DNA of 64,000 bases. Source: Impatiens glandulifera. Taxonomy: Eukaryota > Streptophyta > Magnoliopsida > Ericales > Balsaminaceae. Location: positions 46,101,382-46,165,381 of the forward strand of contig NC_061863.1 in assembly GCF_907164915.1 (NCBI RefSeq), read 5' to 3'. Below are positions 22,850-39,523 of the stretch, in pieces. The notes beneath the pieces were generated by a model. That model was given only the letters and a program-made list of their open reading frames with translations. It was not told the origin of the DNA and searched no databases. Positions within the stretch are counted from its first letter, which is position 1; the number at the start of each line of letters is the position of its first letter. The translations under genes were made by a program, and so were the position numbers.

Positions 22850-24304
22850 TTGTCTTCATCCAAAGAATAGCTAGTTAGAAGGTTATGATACCGAGTAACA
22901 ACACTTCAGCCGCCTCCACTTTCACAGCCTTTGTCGCTTCCACGACCCGAGCTTTTCTTTCGTGGTCTTGGACCTTCTTCATTTTCTTATGCAGATTTTT
23001 GTTTGGATCGGGTTCCTCTAGCAGCAGCTCCTATGGCAACTTCACCTCTTGAACTGCCTCCTTTTGTGCTACCTTCCCCCTTTTTAACATTATCAACATC
23101 AACATCAGGGAGTACTACACGGGTTCTTTCCTTAAAGGCATTGGCTTCAGCCACTTCAATAGCTTGAATAGACCTAGCAAGAGAGTCAACATGCTCCATT
23201 CTTTATGCTTCGGCTCTACTCATAGATCTGGTTACTTCCACCATTTGAGCTTGAACGAGATCTATTGAAGATATGAGGGCCTGATGAAGTTCCAAAGTGA
23301 GCGCATTTGACTCAGCATGGTGCTCTATTTGAGTATTAATGACACTTTTCTCAAACTTTCTGTACTTGGAATTTACAATGTTGACTTCGTATGTGTTTCT
23401 GTGCATAGTCTTCTCCAATTCTTTCTAAATAGCGAGGAAGGAAGACATCTCTTTCTAGCTAGACACCGAGCCCTTTTCAAGATTAACCAACATTGATTGC
23501 ATATCCGTCATATTCAGATTGATGAAATTTATTGCATCCAACATAATATGAAAATTTTCATCTCTAGGAAATGCCTCTTCAGAAGAATGAGCAAGTGAAG
23601 ACACAGTTTGAGAATGAGCCGGAGCAGTCCGAATAGGACTTACATGCGTGTTCACTTGCAAAGAACATTCAGGTTCTTTATCCTTGGAATGAGAAGAGGG
23701 GGTCTTGGATGCATCCTTAGATTTGTCTTCTTCATTAATAATATCAGCACATACTTGTTGAATTCCTCCTAAGATATCGTCAGAGTGCAGAGGTAATTCA
23801 TTAACATAATCAACAATGTTTGCAGCTGTAATGAAGGGAGATGATCGAGGAATAGGAGAGCACGAAATGAAGCATTATTCCAAGGCCCTAAGAGGAATCT
23901 TCTTTATTATCTTGTTCCCCCTCAGCAAAGGGAATTTTTTCTAAGTCAATCTCCTTCAATGGTTCCCTCTCAACGTTTGATCCTGGAGACTTATCAACAA
24001 TCTTTGCTAATTCTTCTTCTCCCACCGGAGGTTCTTCCACAATTTCATGAACAATAGAATTAGGAGCCACCTCTGATGTCTCCTTTTGTTGAATATTAGA
24101 TAGAAGAGTCTCAACACAAACCTTTTCTTCTTCTTCTAGAACTGTTTCAGCTTGACCCGAAATAGGGGTCTGAACAGCAGTCTTAAGGGCCGATAGACGC
24201 GTCTCTTTAAAAGAGACGTTTGTCATTTCAATAAGATGGGAAGCAACCTGCTCATCTTCTCCTAGCCCGGACTGATCAACATCAAAAATTAGCAAATCGA
24301 TCAA
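22850..24304 (-). pseudogene. Retroelement-specific ORF, C-terminal half (broken)
   Basis: Four minus-strand open segments in succession: 24304-23888 (acidic, Glu-rich), 23661-23455 (with a MLDAINFINLN segment), 23418-23203 and 23199-22987 (coiled-coil-like, then a Lys/Gly-rich VKKGEGSTKGGSSRG patch and basic RSKQKSA). Stops and shifts separate them, so the copy is dead. Composition matches the C-terminal part of extra ORFs in plant LTR elements that begin with a plant mobile-type domain; a matching N-terminal half is at 34593-36660 in the opposite orientation. The function of such ORFs is unknown to me. The right end passes abruptly into an unrelated LTR fragment at about 24289. Confidence 0.6.
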
Positions 24305-24361
24305 TTAATTTAGTTGATTGATTTGCTATTGACTTTCCAAATTTGAGAGATAATTCTACAA
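24289..24361 (-). repeat. First 73 bp of a TGTAGAATTATC LTR
   Basis: Reading leftward from 24361 this is TGTAGAATTATCTCTCAAAT and then the AGCAAATCAATC...TTGATTTGCTAA palindrome. It matches the start of the LTRs at 36863 and 37894. It stops where the retroelement ORF begins. The missing second half of such an LTR is at 36660-36862. Confidence 0.8.
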
Positions 24362-24779
24362 TATTATATATTAATTCAAACTCTACAACCTTAACTTGAA
24401 AAAACAAATCATGAAAATGTCATAAAATAAATCAAAATCATACGAATTCAAAAGAAATATTGAAATAAATAGAATTTAAAATTGACTGATAATTTATATC
24501 GATTCATTCCAAAGAAATTATTTGATTAAATAGTTATAAGGTTAAGATATAACTCATATATTATGTGTTGAATATATGTTTTATTTAAATAATCAAATCA
24601 AATATATTAATTTTGTTAAGATTAAATAATAAATTATACCCATTTATAAATTTAAATTTTATATTTTTGTTTAGTATAAAAAATTGTTATATATTTTTTT
24701 TAAATATCATCTTTACTACTCTTAAATATATCAAATATTATTCTGACAAAATCAATGCTTAGAGAATAATTTCGTAATT

Positions 24780-25720
24780 CTTTGGGAGGAATTTTAATTT
24801 ATCAGAGTTAGAATTAGAAGAAATTATCTCTTGTACTTAGTCAGAGATATTCAAGAAGAAAAATACAACTCTATCTTGAGGAGTAATTCAGAAGAAGTCG
24901 GAATTCTGAATCTGATTAATAATATGCAATTCAATAGAAACCCTGATAGAAAGATCTGTGATACTATTATGAATGGAAAGTTCGTGATAGGAAAAGCATG
25001 GGAGATCATTAGAACAAAGGAGATGGTGGTCGATTAACATAAAGTAGTATGGTCTTCAAAGGTTATACATCGACATATATTCATCATTTGACTGACATTC
25101 ATGAAAAAATTGACGACAAGAGGCATAATTAAGAAATATATTAATATTTCAGACGTCAATTGCCCAATTTGCGCAGTAAAAGAGGAAAGCATTAACCACA
25201 TATTTGGGGAGTGCGCGTTGTATCCAAGTTGTGGATCAATTTTTCTCAATATCACTAACTTTCTAGGATTCATGGAACGAAATCATATAGCTTATAAAGA
25301 AAAAGGCTAAGGGTGATTGCTTCTACACGAATGTTTTCAAATGCTTATTTGAGCTCTGATTTACATACATAGAGAGAAAGAAATATAAGAATTAATAGCA
25401 CGAATAAGAAAATAGAAGAATAAGTTCGGGATGATATTGTTTATGATGGAAATGCTCTCATACATACATTGAGGGGAATTTCGATTAATGAAGACAGTTG
25501 GAAGTTCAGTCAAAGATAGAATATCCCCTATAAAATCATTACAAGGAATATGATGACTTGTTTGTAATTCAATTATTTGTTGTTTTGTGATTCGATTAGT
25601 TGTTTGAAACTCAGTTAGTGTTTTCAACAAAGTTAAGGCATGTCTTGTCTAATATGGTTGTTCCCACTCTTGAGTTTATTTTAGTTTTTTTGTAATGAAA
25701 TGACAATAAACCTTTTTCAA
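24780..25720 (+). mobile_element. 5'-truncated LINE with zf-RVT domain
   Basis: The + strand encodes a fragment (24831-25037) and, after stops, a segment at 25101-25310 with the CPIC..ESINHIFGEC zinc-binding pattern of the zf-RVT domain that follows the reverse transcriptase in plant L1-type LINEs. The tail to 25720 has a typical LINE 3' end (TTTTTTTGTAATGAAATGAC). The endonuclease and most of the RT are missing and several stops are present. Clearly a dead fragment. Confidence 0.75.
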
Positions 25721-25866
25721 AATATATAAATATATATACATATATATCAAATATACCAAACCTAACATAAAATTTTCTAATCCAACCTTTGTGAGAATTA
25801 AATGTAACAAACATAAAAAGAAAAAAAGAAATCATAAAACAAAACATACAAATAATAAAATAACAA

Positions 25867-26044
25867 TCTATATATATAAAAATTATGCTTAATTTTCAAA
25901 GAAAGTGTCTGAATTGTCGGGTCGAGAGTTGTGGTTAATTTGGATATAAATGTGAGAGTAAATTAAAAATACATTAACATTTATCGTAGTTTATTTTTCA
26001 GTTTTTATATCATTACTCGTACAAATGCACGGGCTAAATATTAG
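25867..26044 (+). mobile_element. Non-autonomous Helitron, 178 bp
   Basis: Starts TCTATATATATAAAAATTATG, the classic plant Helitron 5' end, and ends in a degraded hairpin (CTCGTACAAATGCACGGGC) followed by TATTAG. It sits precisely between A (25866) and T (26045), the expected AT target, with no duplication. No coding capacity. Confidence 0.85.
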
Positions 26045-27142
26045 TGAAATCTAAAAAAAACTATTTATGTAATTATAAGGCTTAAACTATATATTTATAA
26101 AGTTCTTAATTAACATAATCAATAAGAATTATGTTATGAAATATTGTTCCAAATATAATTAACTAATGATCTAATAATATTAATAACAATCACATTAAAT
26201 TAATCAATTTTTAAATGAAATGATATTTAGAAACGTTTTGAACGTATTGTTTTTTATATTGAATATTATTATCGAGATTTATGTGGGTTTTTTTTTAAAG
26301 AATTTCATAGCGAAATAACTTTATGTAAAGTTTACTAATCTGAATATATTTGTATTTTAAATTGAGTATTTTTTCGATATATATGAATACGGTTTGAATG
26401 CCAATAATTTAAGGAAATGTTTTTTTTCAAAACTACCAAATACGGGTTGAATGCTTAAAAATGTGTAATGAGTCGGAATAATTAAAAAAAAGATTTGCCT
26501 ATTTTGTTTTTTTATAGATGTGATAAATTAATTTAGAAATTAAAAATATTAGGTCAAAATAAGAAACCTTCCTTCGTTTGTGAAAAGAAATGTAAATAAC
26601 TAAAATTGTGATAATTAAAGTTTAATACTATATCATTCAAAATTAGAATTAGCCCATTCCAATTAATCAAACTTAAAAAGCATATCAAGACATTCTAAAA
26701 AAATTCAATATAGGTTCAAACAGCATATTTATAATTATATATGTCAATCCAAATAAAAAAACAGCACACAAAACAATTCATTAGTAAATTTTTGCTAATG
26801 TATGTAAAATTTACTCATAATATCAACATTTCAAAACTCTTAAATCTGTAAATATATAAAGTATAGAAATCCAAACACTAAATATAACAAATTAAACTCA
26901 TTATAATTTATAATGCATTAAATTGAAAGAAATGTCATGATCTACCGAGTAATTCTAACCTACTCAATTAAAAAAATAATTATAAAATAATAAAAAATAA
27001 AAATAAATCATAAAACAGACCATGAAATCAAAACTATAAGTACACGTATACATTCAAATAATAACAAATTCTGTCTAAACTATGAAAACTAATTTTTGTA
27101 ATAACAGAGAATTCAATAAAAGAATAATCAAGAGTAACACTT
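26045..27142. other. AT-rich intergenic sequence
   Basis: No coding signal. The part at about 26080-26250 resembles 27765-27910 in direct orientation, so it may be another scrap of the AT-rich repeat. Confidence 0.5.
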
Positions 27143-27757
27143 AAGGGTTGGATCGGTATAATATACCTTAATATTTTATTCATACTTTATATCTTACCGA
27201 AAATTTTGGTATACAAAAAATTCATACATTTACCTTACCTTGATTTTGTTATACCTTAATTTCGGTATATAAAAAATTTATACAATTACATTACCTTAAT
27301 TTCGGTATACCTTAATTTCAGTATCAGTATTATATATTTGATAGTATTATATATTTGATAGCTAAAAAACATATTAAATTTTAAAAAAAAAATAATCTTA
27401 CGACGTAGAGATTACATATATTAAATAATATTTTAGTATAATTATATTTTGATATTATTCAAAAAAAAAAAATTATATATCTATAATTAAACTAATATCA
27501 AATCTATTTAATTATTTCCTTATAAAGATTGTATTTTATATTTTAATTTATAAATATTATTTTTATATTTCGGTATATCTAGATATATCAAAATTTTAAA
27601 AATCTCATACCTTTATTGTATTAATAATTTCGGTATTATACCTTACCTTTTTTCGGTAAGCTTAAAAATCAATACTTAAAAATCAATATTTTTTATATAT
27701 TGGGTACGGTATTTTTGATATACCTATAATATCAGTAATTTTTCTCACCCATATTAA
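27143..27757. mobile_element. hAT-like non-autonomous element, TSD TAACACTT
   Basis: Flanked by the 8-bp direct repeat TAACACTT (about 27135 and again about 27758). Ends are short and imperfectly inverted (AAGGGTTGG at left, CTCACCCATAT at right). Inside are several GGTATA/TATACC and AATTTCGGTATA motifs. An 8-bp duplication suits the hAT superfamily; no transposase is present. Confidence 0.55.
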
Positions 27758-27764
27758 CACTTGA

Positions 27765-32240
<4,476 letters not shown>

Positions 32241-32297
32241 TATTTATAGGGTTGGATTGTGGTGTCAAATTTGTTTATTAAGTTGTAAAATTCTATT

Positions 32298-33610
32298 TAT
32301 GTATACAAACTTGTAAAAAAATATCAAATTTATTAAATTTAACAGACTTCTCTAACGGTGTTAAAATGTAATTCTGTTATCAATGACATGTCATATCCAC
32401 GTATTATTTTTATTTATATTATTTTATAATCAAAATTTTCATTTCAAACGGATATTTTCATTAAAATAATAAAATTAAAAATAACTTCATCTCTTTATGG
32501 TCCGACACTGTTAACTCCGGCAACCAACACCTTAAAAGAATGTCTCAGATGAAAATCGCAAGAATGGATGATTATTATTAAAGTTTTTTTTTCTGTAAGT
32601 AAATGCATAAACCTTAATCAATCCCTCTGTTTCGTTCTCTACTATTGCGGATTTTTCATCATTCTGAGACAGTAATGAGAAGAGAGTAGTAGAAAAGATC
32701 CTCGACCAAGAAATGGACAACTACGTCCTCGAACAGGTGGCTGTCGTCAATTGTGTTTGCTTCGATCCTGACTCCGTTTCCCAACTCACCTCAAGACTCG
32801 CTTCCCTAAACTCAAATCGTTCTCGATCCTTTCTTACGATTCAAATTTCAAGCTTCCTTCAACGAAGTATATGAGAATATCTATTTATCAGTCAAATGAT
32901 GATGAAGAAGAGAACAAGAAGCCAGAGCTGGAAAATTGGTATGTTTCTTCTCTATCTAATTCATCGAATTCATTGGCTGTAAAGGAAAATCTTTCGCTAA
33001 TGAAGGAAACCTAAGCAGCGCAAAATCTAGATCAATAATTTGGATTCGTGGAATCTGTATGAGTCTTCCTCGTCTCCTTCATCGCCTAAGAAAATAGGTT
33101 GCTGCTGGTGCTCCCCGAAGAAGGATTTGTCGTCGAAGAAGAGCAAGCAAAGGGGAATGATGATTTATGCGGCATTTGTGTCGGAATGGGGAAGCGGCAA
33201 CGACGAGGAGTTGTTCTCGAGCTTGAATATGTTTTCGAAGGAGCGGGAGAAAGTTCTGAAGAAGGCTACGAAGGAGGAAGAGAAAAATAATCCCGAAGAA
33301 TTTATAATCTCTAACGAAATCTATTGCAGATGGGGTTGCTGGTGTTGGTTGTTGAAGTTGTTGTCGAATTTGTATTATCGGTGTTAGATGCATATGCCTT
33401 GAGAGAGATGAAGTTATTTTTAATTTTATTTAGTTTTATTTTTTAATGATAAGGTCCATTTGAATTGGAAGATTTGATTATAAAAATAATATATATAAAA
33501 GTAATATGTCGATATGACATGTCATTGACAGCAGGATTACATTTTAACGTCGTTAGAGAAATCTGTTAAATTTAATAAATTTGACACTTTTTGACAAGTT
33601 TGTATACATA
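32298..33610. mobile_element. TIR element carrying a gene fragment (Pack-MULE-like)
   Basis: Arms 32298-32432 and 33476-33610 are inverted repeats of about 135 bp sharing TATGTATACAAACTTG, AAATTTAACAGA, TCTCTAACG and CAATGACATGTCATAT. Beyond the arms similarity fades and I could not fix exact termini or a target duplication. The interior is GC-richer and gene-like. Long TIRs around a captured fragment suggest a Pack-MULE, but without a 9-bp duplication the superfamily is uncertain. Confidence 0.7.
32713..33387 (+). pseudogene. Captured fragment of a cellular gene
   Basis: Gene-like sequence inside the TIR element. An ATG at 32713 opens a short frame starting MDNYVLEQVAVV. After frame changes, 33040-33387 reads MDSWNLYESSSSPSSPKK followed by CCWCSPKK, a charged segment and an EKVLKKATKEEEK helix. 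This resembles a conserved plant protein with a CCWCSPKK motif that I cannot name. The pieces lie in different frames with stops between them, so it is not a working gene. Confidence 0.55.
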
Positions 33611-34592
33611 GAGGACCCAAGTGAATGTGGGTACCAAAGTTTGTAAATATTTTCTTGTGTAGGTGATACATGAAAGTTGTAGGAAGGAAGATTGGAGGAT
33701 AATCTTCTGAAGATTCGTTCTAGAGGATCAATAGTGGCTCATGTCACCTTAAAGGACTAAGTGTTTTCTCCTTTAAAAATATTTTTGGTCTTAAGGACCT
33801 CAAAACATTTGTTTATTTTTTAAATTGAAAGGGAAATTTATTGTGTAAATAAAGATACACGCAGACGAAAGCTTTAATCGGTCTATTAGACGAGGACGTC
33901 TAAAAGAAAAAGCAAGTACTTAGACGTATACATACTTACAAATTCTAATGTGAAATGTCTTGGTTGAAAACCTACGCGGTTAGACGTCGAAGTCTAATAG
34001 ACGTTTAGACATTTATAAGACAAGAGTAGTTAGACGCTCACGTCTAACCAAACACACGTCTAGTATGTGTTGTTCATGCGTAATTAGACATCTATGTCTA
34101 ATAGACGGATATACATCTATAAGACAAATTATTAGACGTCTGCGTCTAATAGACTCATGCGTCTAACAGACGTTTGGTCCACATAGATTGTAGAAGTGAG
34201 TGAAACATCTAACTACGTGTGCTATTAAACGCTTCAACTTCAGAACTAATTGAGGACAACTGTCCTTTATGCGACGTCGTCTAACTTTCCCGCTCAAAAT
34301 ACTGAACAGTCACTTCCTAGAAACATGAAGACGCGTGTCTCTCAGGAATAAGGAAAATGACTGATATACCCCTTAAATTAATGATGACTACCTTTGGGAA
34401 AAGATGTCTAACATTAATTAGTGGGCCCTTCTTATGTCAAATATGAAGGTTAACCCATGCGACTGTTGGGATTCTATTTAAGGACATCTTGCATGTGTTA
34501 GATGCCTTTTTACGATCACTAATTTCTTAAGAACCTTAGTTTTCTCTAACTTCTCTCTAAGAAATCGTTCCATCTTCTTCATCCTTTTCCAA
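33611..34592 (+). other. U3-like region upstream of the retroelement ORF N-terminal half
   Basis: Holds a TTAGACGTCTAAT-type array (about 33870-34250) like that of the LTR at 21008-22555, then CTATTTAAGGACATC (TATA-like, about 34476) and a pyrimidine-rich leader ending at the ATG at 34593. No LTR 3' end or primer-binding site lies between promoter and ORF, so it is either a truncated LTR or an internal promoter. Confidence 0.5.
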
Positions 34593-36660
34593 ATGGCTAA
34601 CAAGAAGATTACTCTTGGTCACTGCACTCTACAGGTGGACTTCTTTTCGGTTTATTCTTTCGATCAACAGACTGTGGTTGATATATTCCGATTCTTGGAG
34701 TATTCCGGTCTCGGGAAGTATCTCGGCGGTCCGTTTATATTTTATGATAAGGAAGTTCGAGAGTTTTTCAAGACGGCGGTCTTGGTCAGAGATTCTATTT
34801 CAGCGACTGTGAACGAATCGCCTATATCTTTCAATGAATCTGCCTATGCGGAGTTCTTTGAACTTCCATCGGAGAGTCATAAGTTTAATCTTTCTTTACC
34901 AGCAGAGACTATTACGGAGATGAAGACGGTCTTCTCAAACGACGGTTTTGAGATAAGGCTGAACGGGAAGAAGAAGGCTCTAAAGCCTCATTTCATCTTA
35001 TTAAACGATATTGTGGCAAATGCTCTCTAAGACTGCGCAGACTCTTTCGATTCATATAGTCAGGATCGCTTCGACAATATGACTGTCATCTGAAAAGGTA
35101 TTCAAGTAAACTGGGCTTCGACTCACTTCTCTAATTTATGTGTGTCAATTTAATCCAAGAACAAGGAGAGTGTAAACTTTGTCGACCAACTTAGTCGTTT
35201 TCTGAAGCATTTGGGTGTCCCTATGGGCGAGGGTGAGGCTATTAACCCGAGTCGCATATACACAAATTTCTCCGTAAAGAGCGCTCTTGCAAGAATGAAT
35301 CTCTCAAAGGAGATGGGTTCTGGCTCTTCCAGCCAATAGACAGGTGGTCAGTCAGTCACTTGTTCTAAAAGACAGACTGCTTCCATGCTGTCTACGGGGG
35401 CTAAACGAACCAAATCGGTAATGGAGTCCGCTGCGAGCACGAACAGTTAGAAGAGCTCCTTGAAGAAAGATTCATTAGTGGTTGACTCCATGGCAAGAAG
35501 AAGCCTTCCTCCTATTGCCGTTGTTCCTATTTCATCTCTCTCTCCATCCCCCAGACCGTTGAAAAAACCGGCTAAATCATCTGGTCCTGTTATAGATCAG
35601 AAGAAGGCGTCCAAGGCGTCTAAAGCATCTAGTGCATCTAAGGCATCTAAAAAGACCAAAAAGGTACCATCCTCCTCTCATTTGGCCCATGTGCCCATTT
35701 GTGATGTTCTTGTGATGGAACAAACTGTCGGGCCGACTGTTGAGTGAGTCGGTCCAACTATTGAAAATGTTGACAGGGTCCCATCGCCTGTTCGTCCCGA
35801 AGTGCCAACGGCTGTTGTCGTTGCCAATGTTATTGAAATGCCAGCAGCTGTTGAGACTGCTAGCATTATCCCCTCTGAAATAGAACAGACCATTGTTCCA
35901 ACGTCTACTGTTGCGGTTGTGTTATCTGAGCAGAATCCCACTTTGCCGGTTGTTGAGCCTCTCGCAACCAAGATTATCGAAATGCAATCTAATTTTATTG
36001 GGAAAGGTGTTCTGTCCGTTCTTCCAGAAGGGGTATTTCCAAAGCCTAAGACCCCTTTCAAAATTATGAGATCAAAAAAAGGAGCCCCTGGCATCACTAT
36101 TCGCGAACCTATGTACTTTCCTAAACCTAAACCTGATGAGGTTCCTAGAAAAGGAAAGGAGACTGTCACTGAATCTCCTGAGAAAGTATCTGAGTCTAGC
36201 TACATAGTCAACCTTGTGATGAAGCAGGTTGAACTAAAGGCTGTTGAGAAAATCAACATCTTTGACAATTGGGTGAATTACAGAATGGAAACTCAATTCG
36301 ATGAGATGTTCTCAGAAGAGGAGATCGTGAATGAATGGAAAAGCGTAATAAAGAATGAGAAAAAAATTTAAGATGGGCTATGATAGACGTGGTTTTTGAA
36401 GCCCTCAATCGAAAGGAACTGGTAGTGGCAAACATCATGGGACATATCCTTCTTCCCATGTTAGAAAAGAGAAAAGCCAACTTTAACCCTCTAGACAGAG
36501 ATGCTTGTACGGAGAAGAATACTTTAAATAGACTAGATCTCATTATGCATAGTTATTGCACAACCGTTCTCCAAAAGACTCACGACACAGAGTCTTCTAG
36601 GTTAACTTTATTTCATGATTCTTTTGATGAAGACGAGCCTATGGCTGAGAATGAAATATT
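34593..36660 (+). pseudogene. Retroelement-specific ORF, N-terminal half (broken)
   Basis: 34593-35030 encodes MANKKITLGHCTLQVDFFSV followed by the compact domain (FLEYSGLGKYLGGPF, FFELPSESHKF) that opens extra ORFs of many asterid LTR elements. Further pieces, 35460-35747 (Lys/Ser-rich with ASKASK repeats), 35802-36371 (Val/Pro/Glu-rich) and 36380-36660 (helical, ending in acidic FDEDEPMAENE), are separated by stops and frame changes. The ORF is cut off near 36660 at an LTR fragment. No gag, protease or RT is adjacent. Function unknown; host-gene origin seems unlikely. Confidence 0.6.
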
Positions 36661-36862
36661 ATTAGTAGCAAATCAATTAAACTAATTGATTTGCTAATTG
36701 ATTGAAGATTTGCTTTAAAATTAATTATATGATTTTATTGTTTAAATATTTTCCTTTCCTATAAATATAATTTTCACTATTTAAGCACTAAACTTCTTAT
36801 GAAAAACAACACAACCAAATAAATAGCAATAAAATCTCTTTTTTCTCTTTATTTTTTCTACA
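36660..36862 (+). repeat. LTR second part, joined to the retroelement ORF
   Basis: Matches the last two thirds of the LTRs at 36863-37149 and 37894-38182, starting at the second AGCAAATCAATT...AATTGATTTGCT palindrome and ending TTCTACA. It directly abuts the next LTR with no spacer. Confidence 0.8.
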
Positions 36863-38182
36863 TGTAGAATTATCTCTCAAATATGGAAAGTCGATAGCAA
36901 ATCAATCAATTATACTAATTGATTTGCTAATTTATCAAGAATGGAATGTTATCAGTAACAAATTAATTGGACTAATTGATTTACTAATTGATGGAAGATT
37001 TGTTGTCAAATCAATCATATGATTTTATTGTTTAAATCATTTCATTTTATGCAAATGTAATTTTCACTATTAAGCACAAGACTTCTTATATAAGACAACA
37101 CAACCAAGAACTAGTAATAAAATTTCTCTCTTCTCTTTATACTTCTACATTGTATCAGAGCAGATTTTTCCATCTTAAAAAAACATTTTCACAATTTTCC
37201 GCTGCATTCTCCAATGGTGGAAATAGCCATTGGAGAAGAACTCAAATAATTCTCAAATCTCATATTTCTATAAAATTATTAAGCACAAATCCCAATGCAT
37301 TTTTTTTCATAGTTCAGTTGAATCTGTATCGAGCATCGTCTTCGTGTCTCGACAGATTTATTTTATCTCCTTTTTTTGGCAAGCATTGTCTTCATGTCTC
37401 GAAAGATTTCTTCCAACATTTCATCTATCCAAAAATTATCACTTTTTACTTCAAGAGTTGAGCCAAGAGCCAAGTGCAAAGAGCCAAGAGCTAAGTGTCA
37501 AGAGTCAAGATCCAAGAGTCTAGAACCAAGAGCCAAGAGTCAAGTGCCAAGAGACAAGAGCCAAGGGACAAGGGCCATGGGCCAAGGGCCAAGGGCCAAG
37601 GGCCAAGGGCCAAGGGCCAAGGGCCAAGGGCCAAGAGCCAAGAGCCAAAAGCCAAGAAGCAAGAGCCAAAAACCACTCCTCTAACTAAGTGAATCATGGA
37701 TTTGAATTAGTAAAATTGAAAGAATGTCATCAACATTTCCATCTCCTCGACAACATCCTCTCAACTCTCATAGTTGCCCAAGGCTTTTCCTATTAGGTGG
37801 CTAACATTCTCATCAAAGTTTTTCCCAAGTCGATTTGAGAAAGTATGTGACAAGTAGGGAAATCTCAACATTTATTACCCAACTTGAGGGGAGTGTAGAA
37901 TTATCTCTCAAATATGAAAAATCAATAACAAATCAATCAATTAGACTAATTGATTTGCTAATTTACCAAGAATGCAATGTTATAAGTAGCAAATCAATTG
38001 GACTAATTGATTTGCTAATTGATTGAAGATTTGCTGTCAAATCAATTATATGATTTTATTGTTTAAATAATTTATTTTTTTGTAAATGTAATTTTTACTA
38101 TTTAAGTACTAACCTTCTTATTTAAGACAACACAACTAAAAAACTAGCAATAAAATTTCTCTCTTCTCTTTATTTTTCTGCA
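36863..38182 (+). mobile_element. TRIM-like non-autonomous LTR retrotransposon
   Basis: LTRs 36863-37149 (287 bp, TGTAGAATT...TTCTACA) and 37894-38182 (289 bp, ending TTCTGCA). A primer-binding site TTGTATCAGAGC at 37150-37161 differs by one base from the initiator tRNA-Met complement. A polypurine tract CTTGAGGGGAG lies at 37883-37893. The 744-bp interior has no gag or pol, only a heptamer repeat. No target duplication is visible because it is embedded in other LTR pieces. Confidence 0.85.
37450..37680. repeat. Heptamer array AGGGCCA / AGAGCCA
   Basis: About thirty near-perfect tandem 7-mers (AGAGCCA, AGGGCCA, AGTGTCA variants) in the TRIM interior, with the central 37585-37635 most uniform. 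Because 7 is not a multiple of 3, every frame on both strands stays open and reads as a 7-residue repeat; these are not genes. Confidence 0.9.
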
Positions 38183-38296
38183 TTTTATTTTCTGTAAATA
38201 TAATTTTCACTATTTAAGCATTAGACATCTTATGTAAGACAACACAACCAAGAAAACTAACAATACGATTTCTCTCTTCTCTATTTTTTTTCTACA
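38183..38296 (+). repeat. LTR tail fragment
   Basis: Last 114 bp of another TGTAGAATT-type LTR (TAAATATAATTTTCACTATT ... TCTACA) directly after the TRIM element, suggesting nested insertion or unequal recombination. Confidence 0.75.
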
Positions 38297-38664
38297 AATA
38301 TATATGAATTTAGTAACTATGAAATATTCATGTTATTAGTAAGTTTTATCAATAAAGGGAACCCAAGGACCATATTCTTCCCCAATTTGGGTTTATTCTT
38401 AAATGTTCATGTTCAATAAATGATATATATATTTTTAAGATATATATTATTACATATTTTAAGTTAGAGTTGGAATTGCTAATATTGCTCTTAAAATGAT
38501 TTAAAAATTGTTTTATTTTAAGAAAATTATCAATTTTTCCAGATTATTTCTATAAATTCAAATATTCTAAAAATATATATATATTTTTTAATTCAAATGC
38601 TTTTTCTTTTAAAAAAAACATTTCTCTAATATTTTTATCATTTGATTTTATACAATTGTAAATA

Positions 38665-39523
38665 GGGAAATTTGATTAAATAACCTCAAAGATGAGGTTA
38701 TTTGATCTGGTGGGGGCTTGCTAATTTTTTTGCTCTCGTGGACTTTTTATTTTTTTTGGACGATATTGCCCTTGTAGCGAAACGCTAAGTCACTTAGCGT
38801 TTCGCTAAGTGGATTAGGGTTAGTATAAATACTATAATATTTTCATACTAAATACACTTAGCGAAACGCTAAGCAGATCTGAAACGGAAACGCATACGAT
38901 CTAATCAGAGATTTTCTGCAAATATCAACCAATAACAAATAATAACCTAACGAAATGCTCAAACATGAACCAATATGAACCAAATAACAAATAAGAATCC
39001 ACAAATATGACAAAATATGAACCAGAACGAAATATGAAAAGATTTTTGAAATGAAGAAAATGTAAACATGAACATAACTCGAATTAGATTTTGAAATGAA
39101 CATCTCCTCGATCTTCAAATCCTTAGAATCGGAGACCTGCATGGAAAATAGATTTAGGGTTAGTTCTATATAGATCTTGTAAATATGTATAGATAAAAAC
39201 ATAAATGGATTAGGTTAGATCTTGTAAATCTGTATAGATCTGTATGAACTGAACCGCCGCCTGCAACCTCCGTCGCCGTCGTCGCCGCCGGCCGCCGTGA
39301 AAGAGAGAACAGGAGAAGAGAGAGAAAGAAAACTAAGGAAATGAAAATATTAGAGTATTTATATTAACCCTAATCCACTTAGCGAAACGCTAAGGGACTT
39401 AGCGTTTCGCTACAAGGGCAATATCGTCCAAAAAAAATAAAAAGACCACGAGCGTAAAAAAAATTAGCAAACCACCACCGGATCAAATAACCTTATCTTT
39501 GAGGTTATTTAATCAAATTTCCC
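38665..39523. mobile_element. 859-bp TIR element, TSD TTGTAAATA (Mutator-like)
   Basis: Starts GGGAAATTTGATTAAATAAC and ends with its reverse complement; inverted arms are about 170 bp (38665-38840 and 39350-39523). Perfect 9-bp duplications TTGTAAATA flank it (38656-38664 and 39524-39532). Each arm holds a subterminal palindrome TAGCGAAACGCTAAG..CTTAGCGTTTCGCTA. The interior has a GC-rich CCGCCGTCGCC patch (39255-39295), possibly captured. No transposase. Confidence 0.9.

Noticed and set aside
37376..37697. Repetitive ORFs on both strands (GPRAKGQ- and LALGPWP-like)
   Set aside because: They arise from a 7-bp tandem repeat that keeps every frame open.
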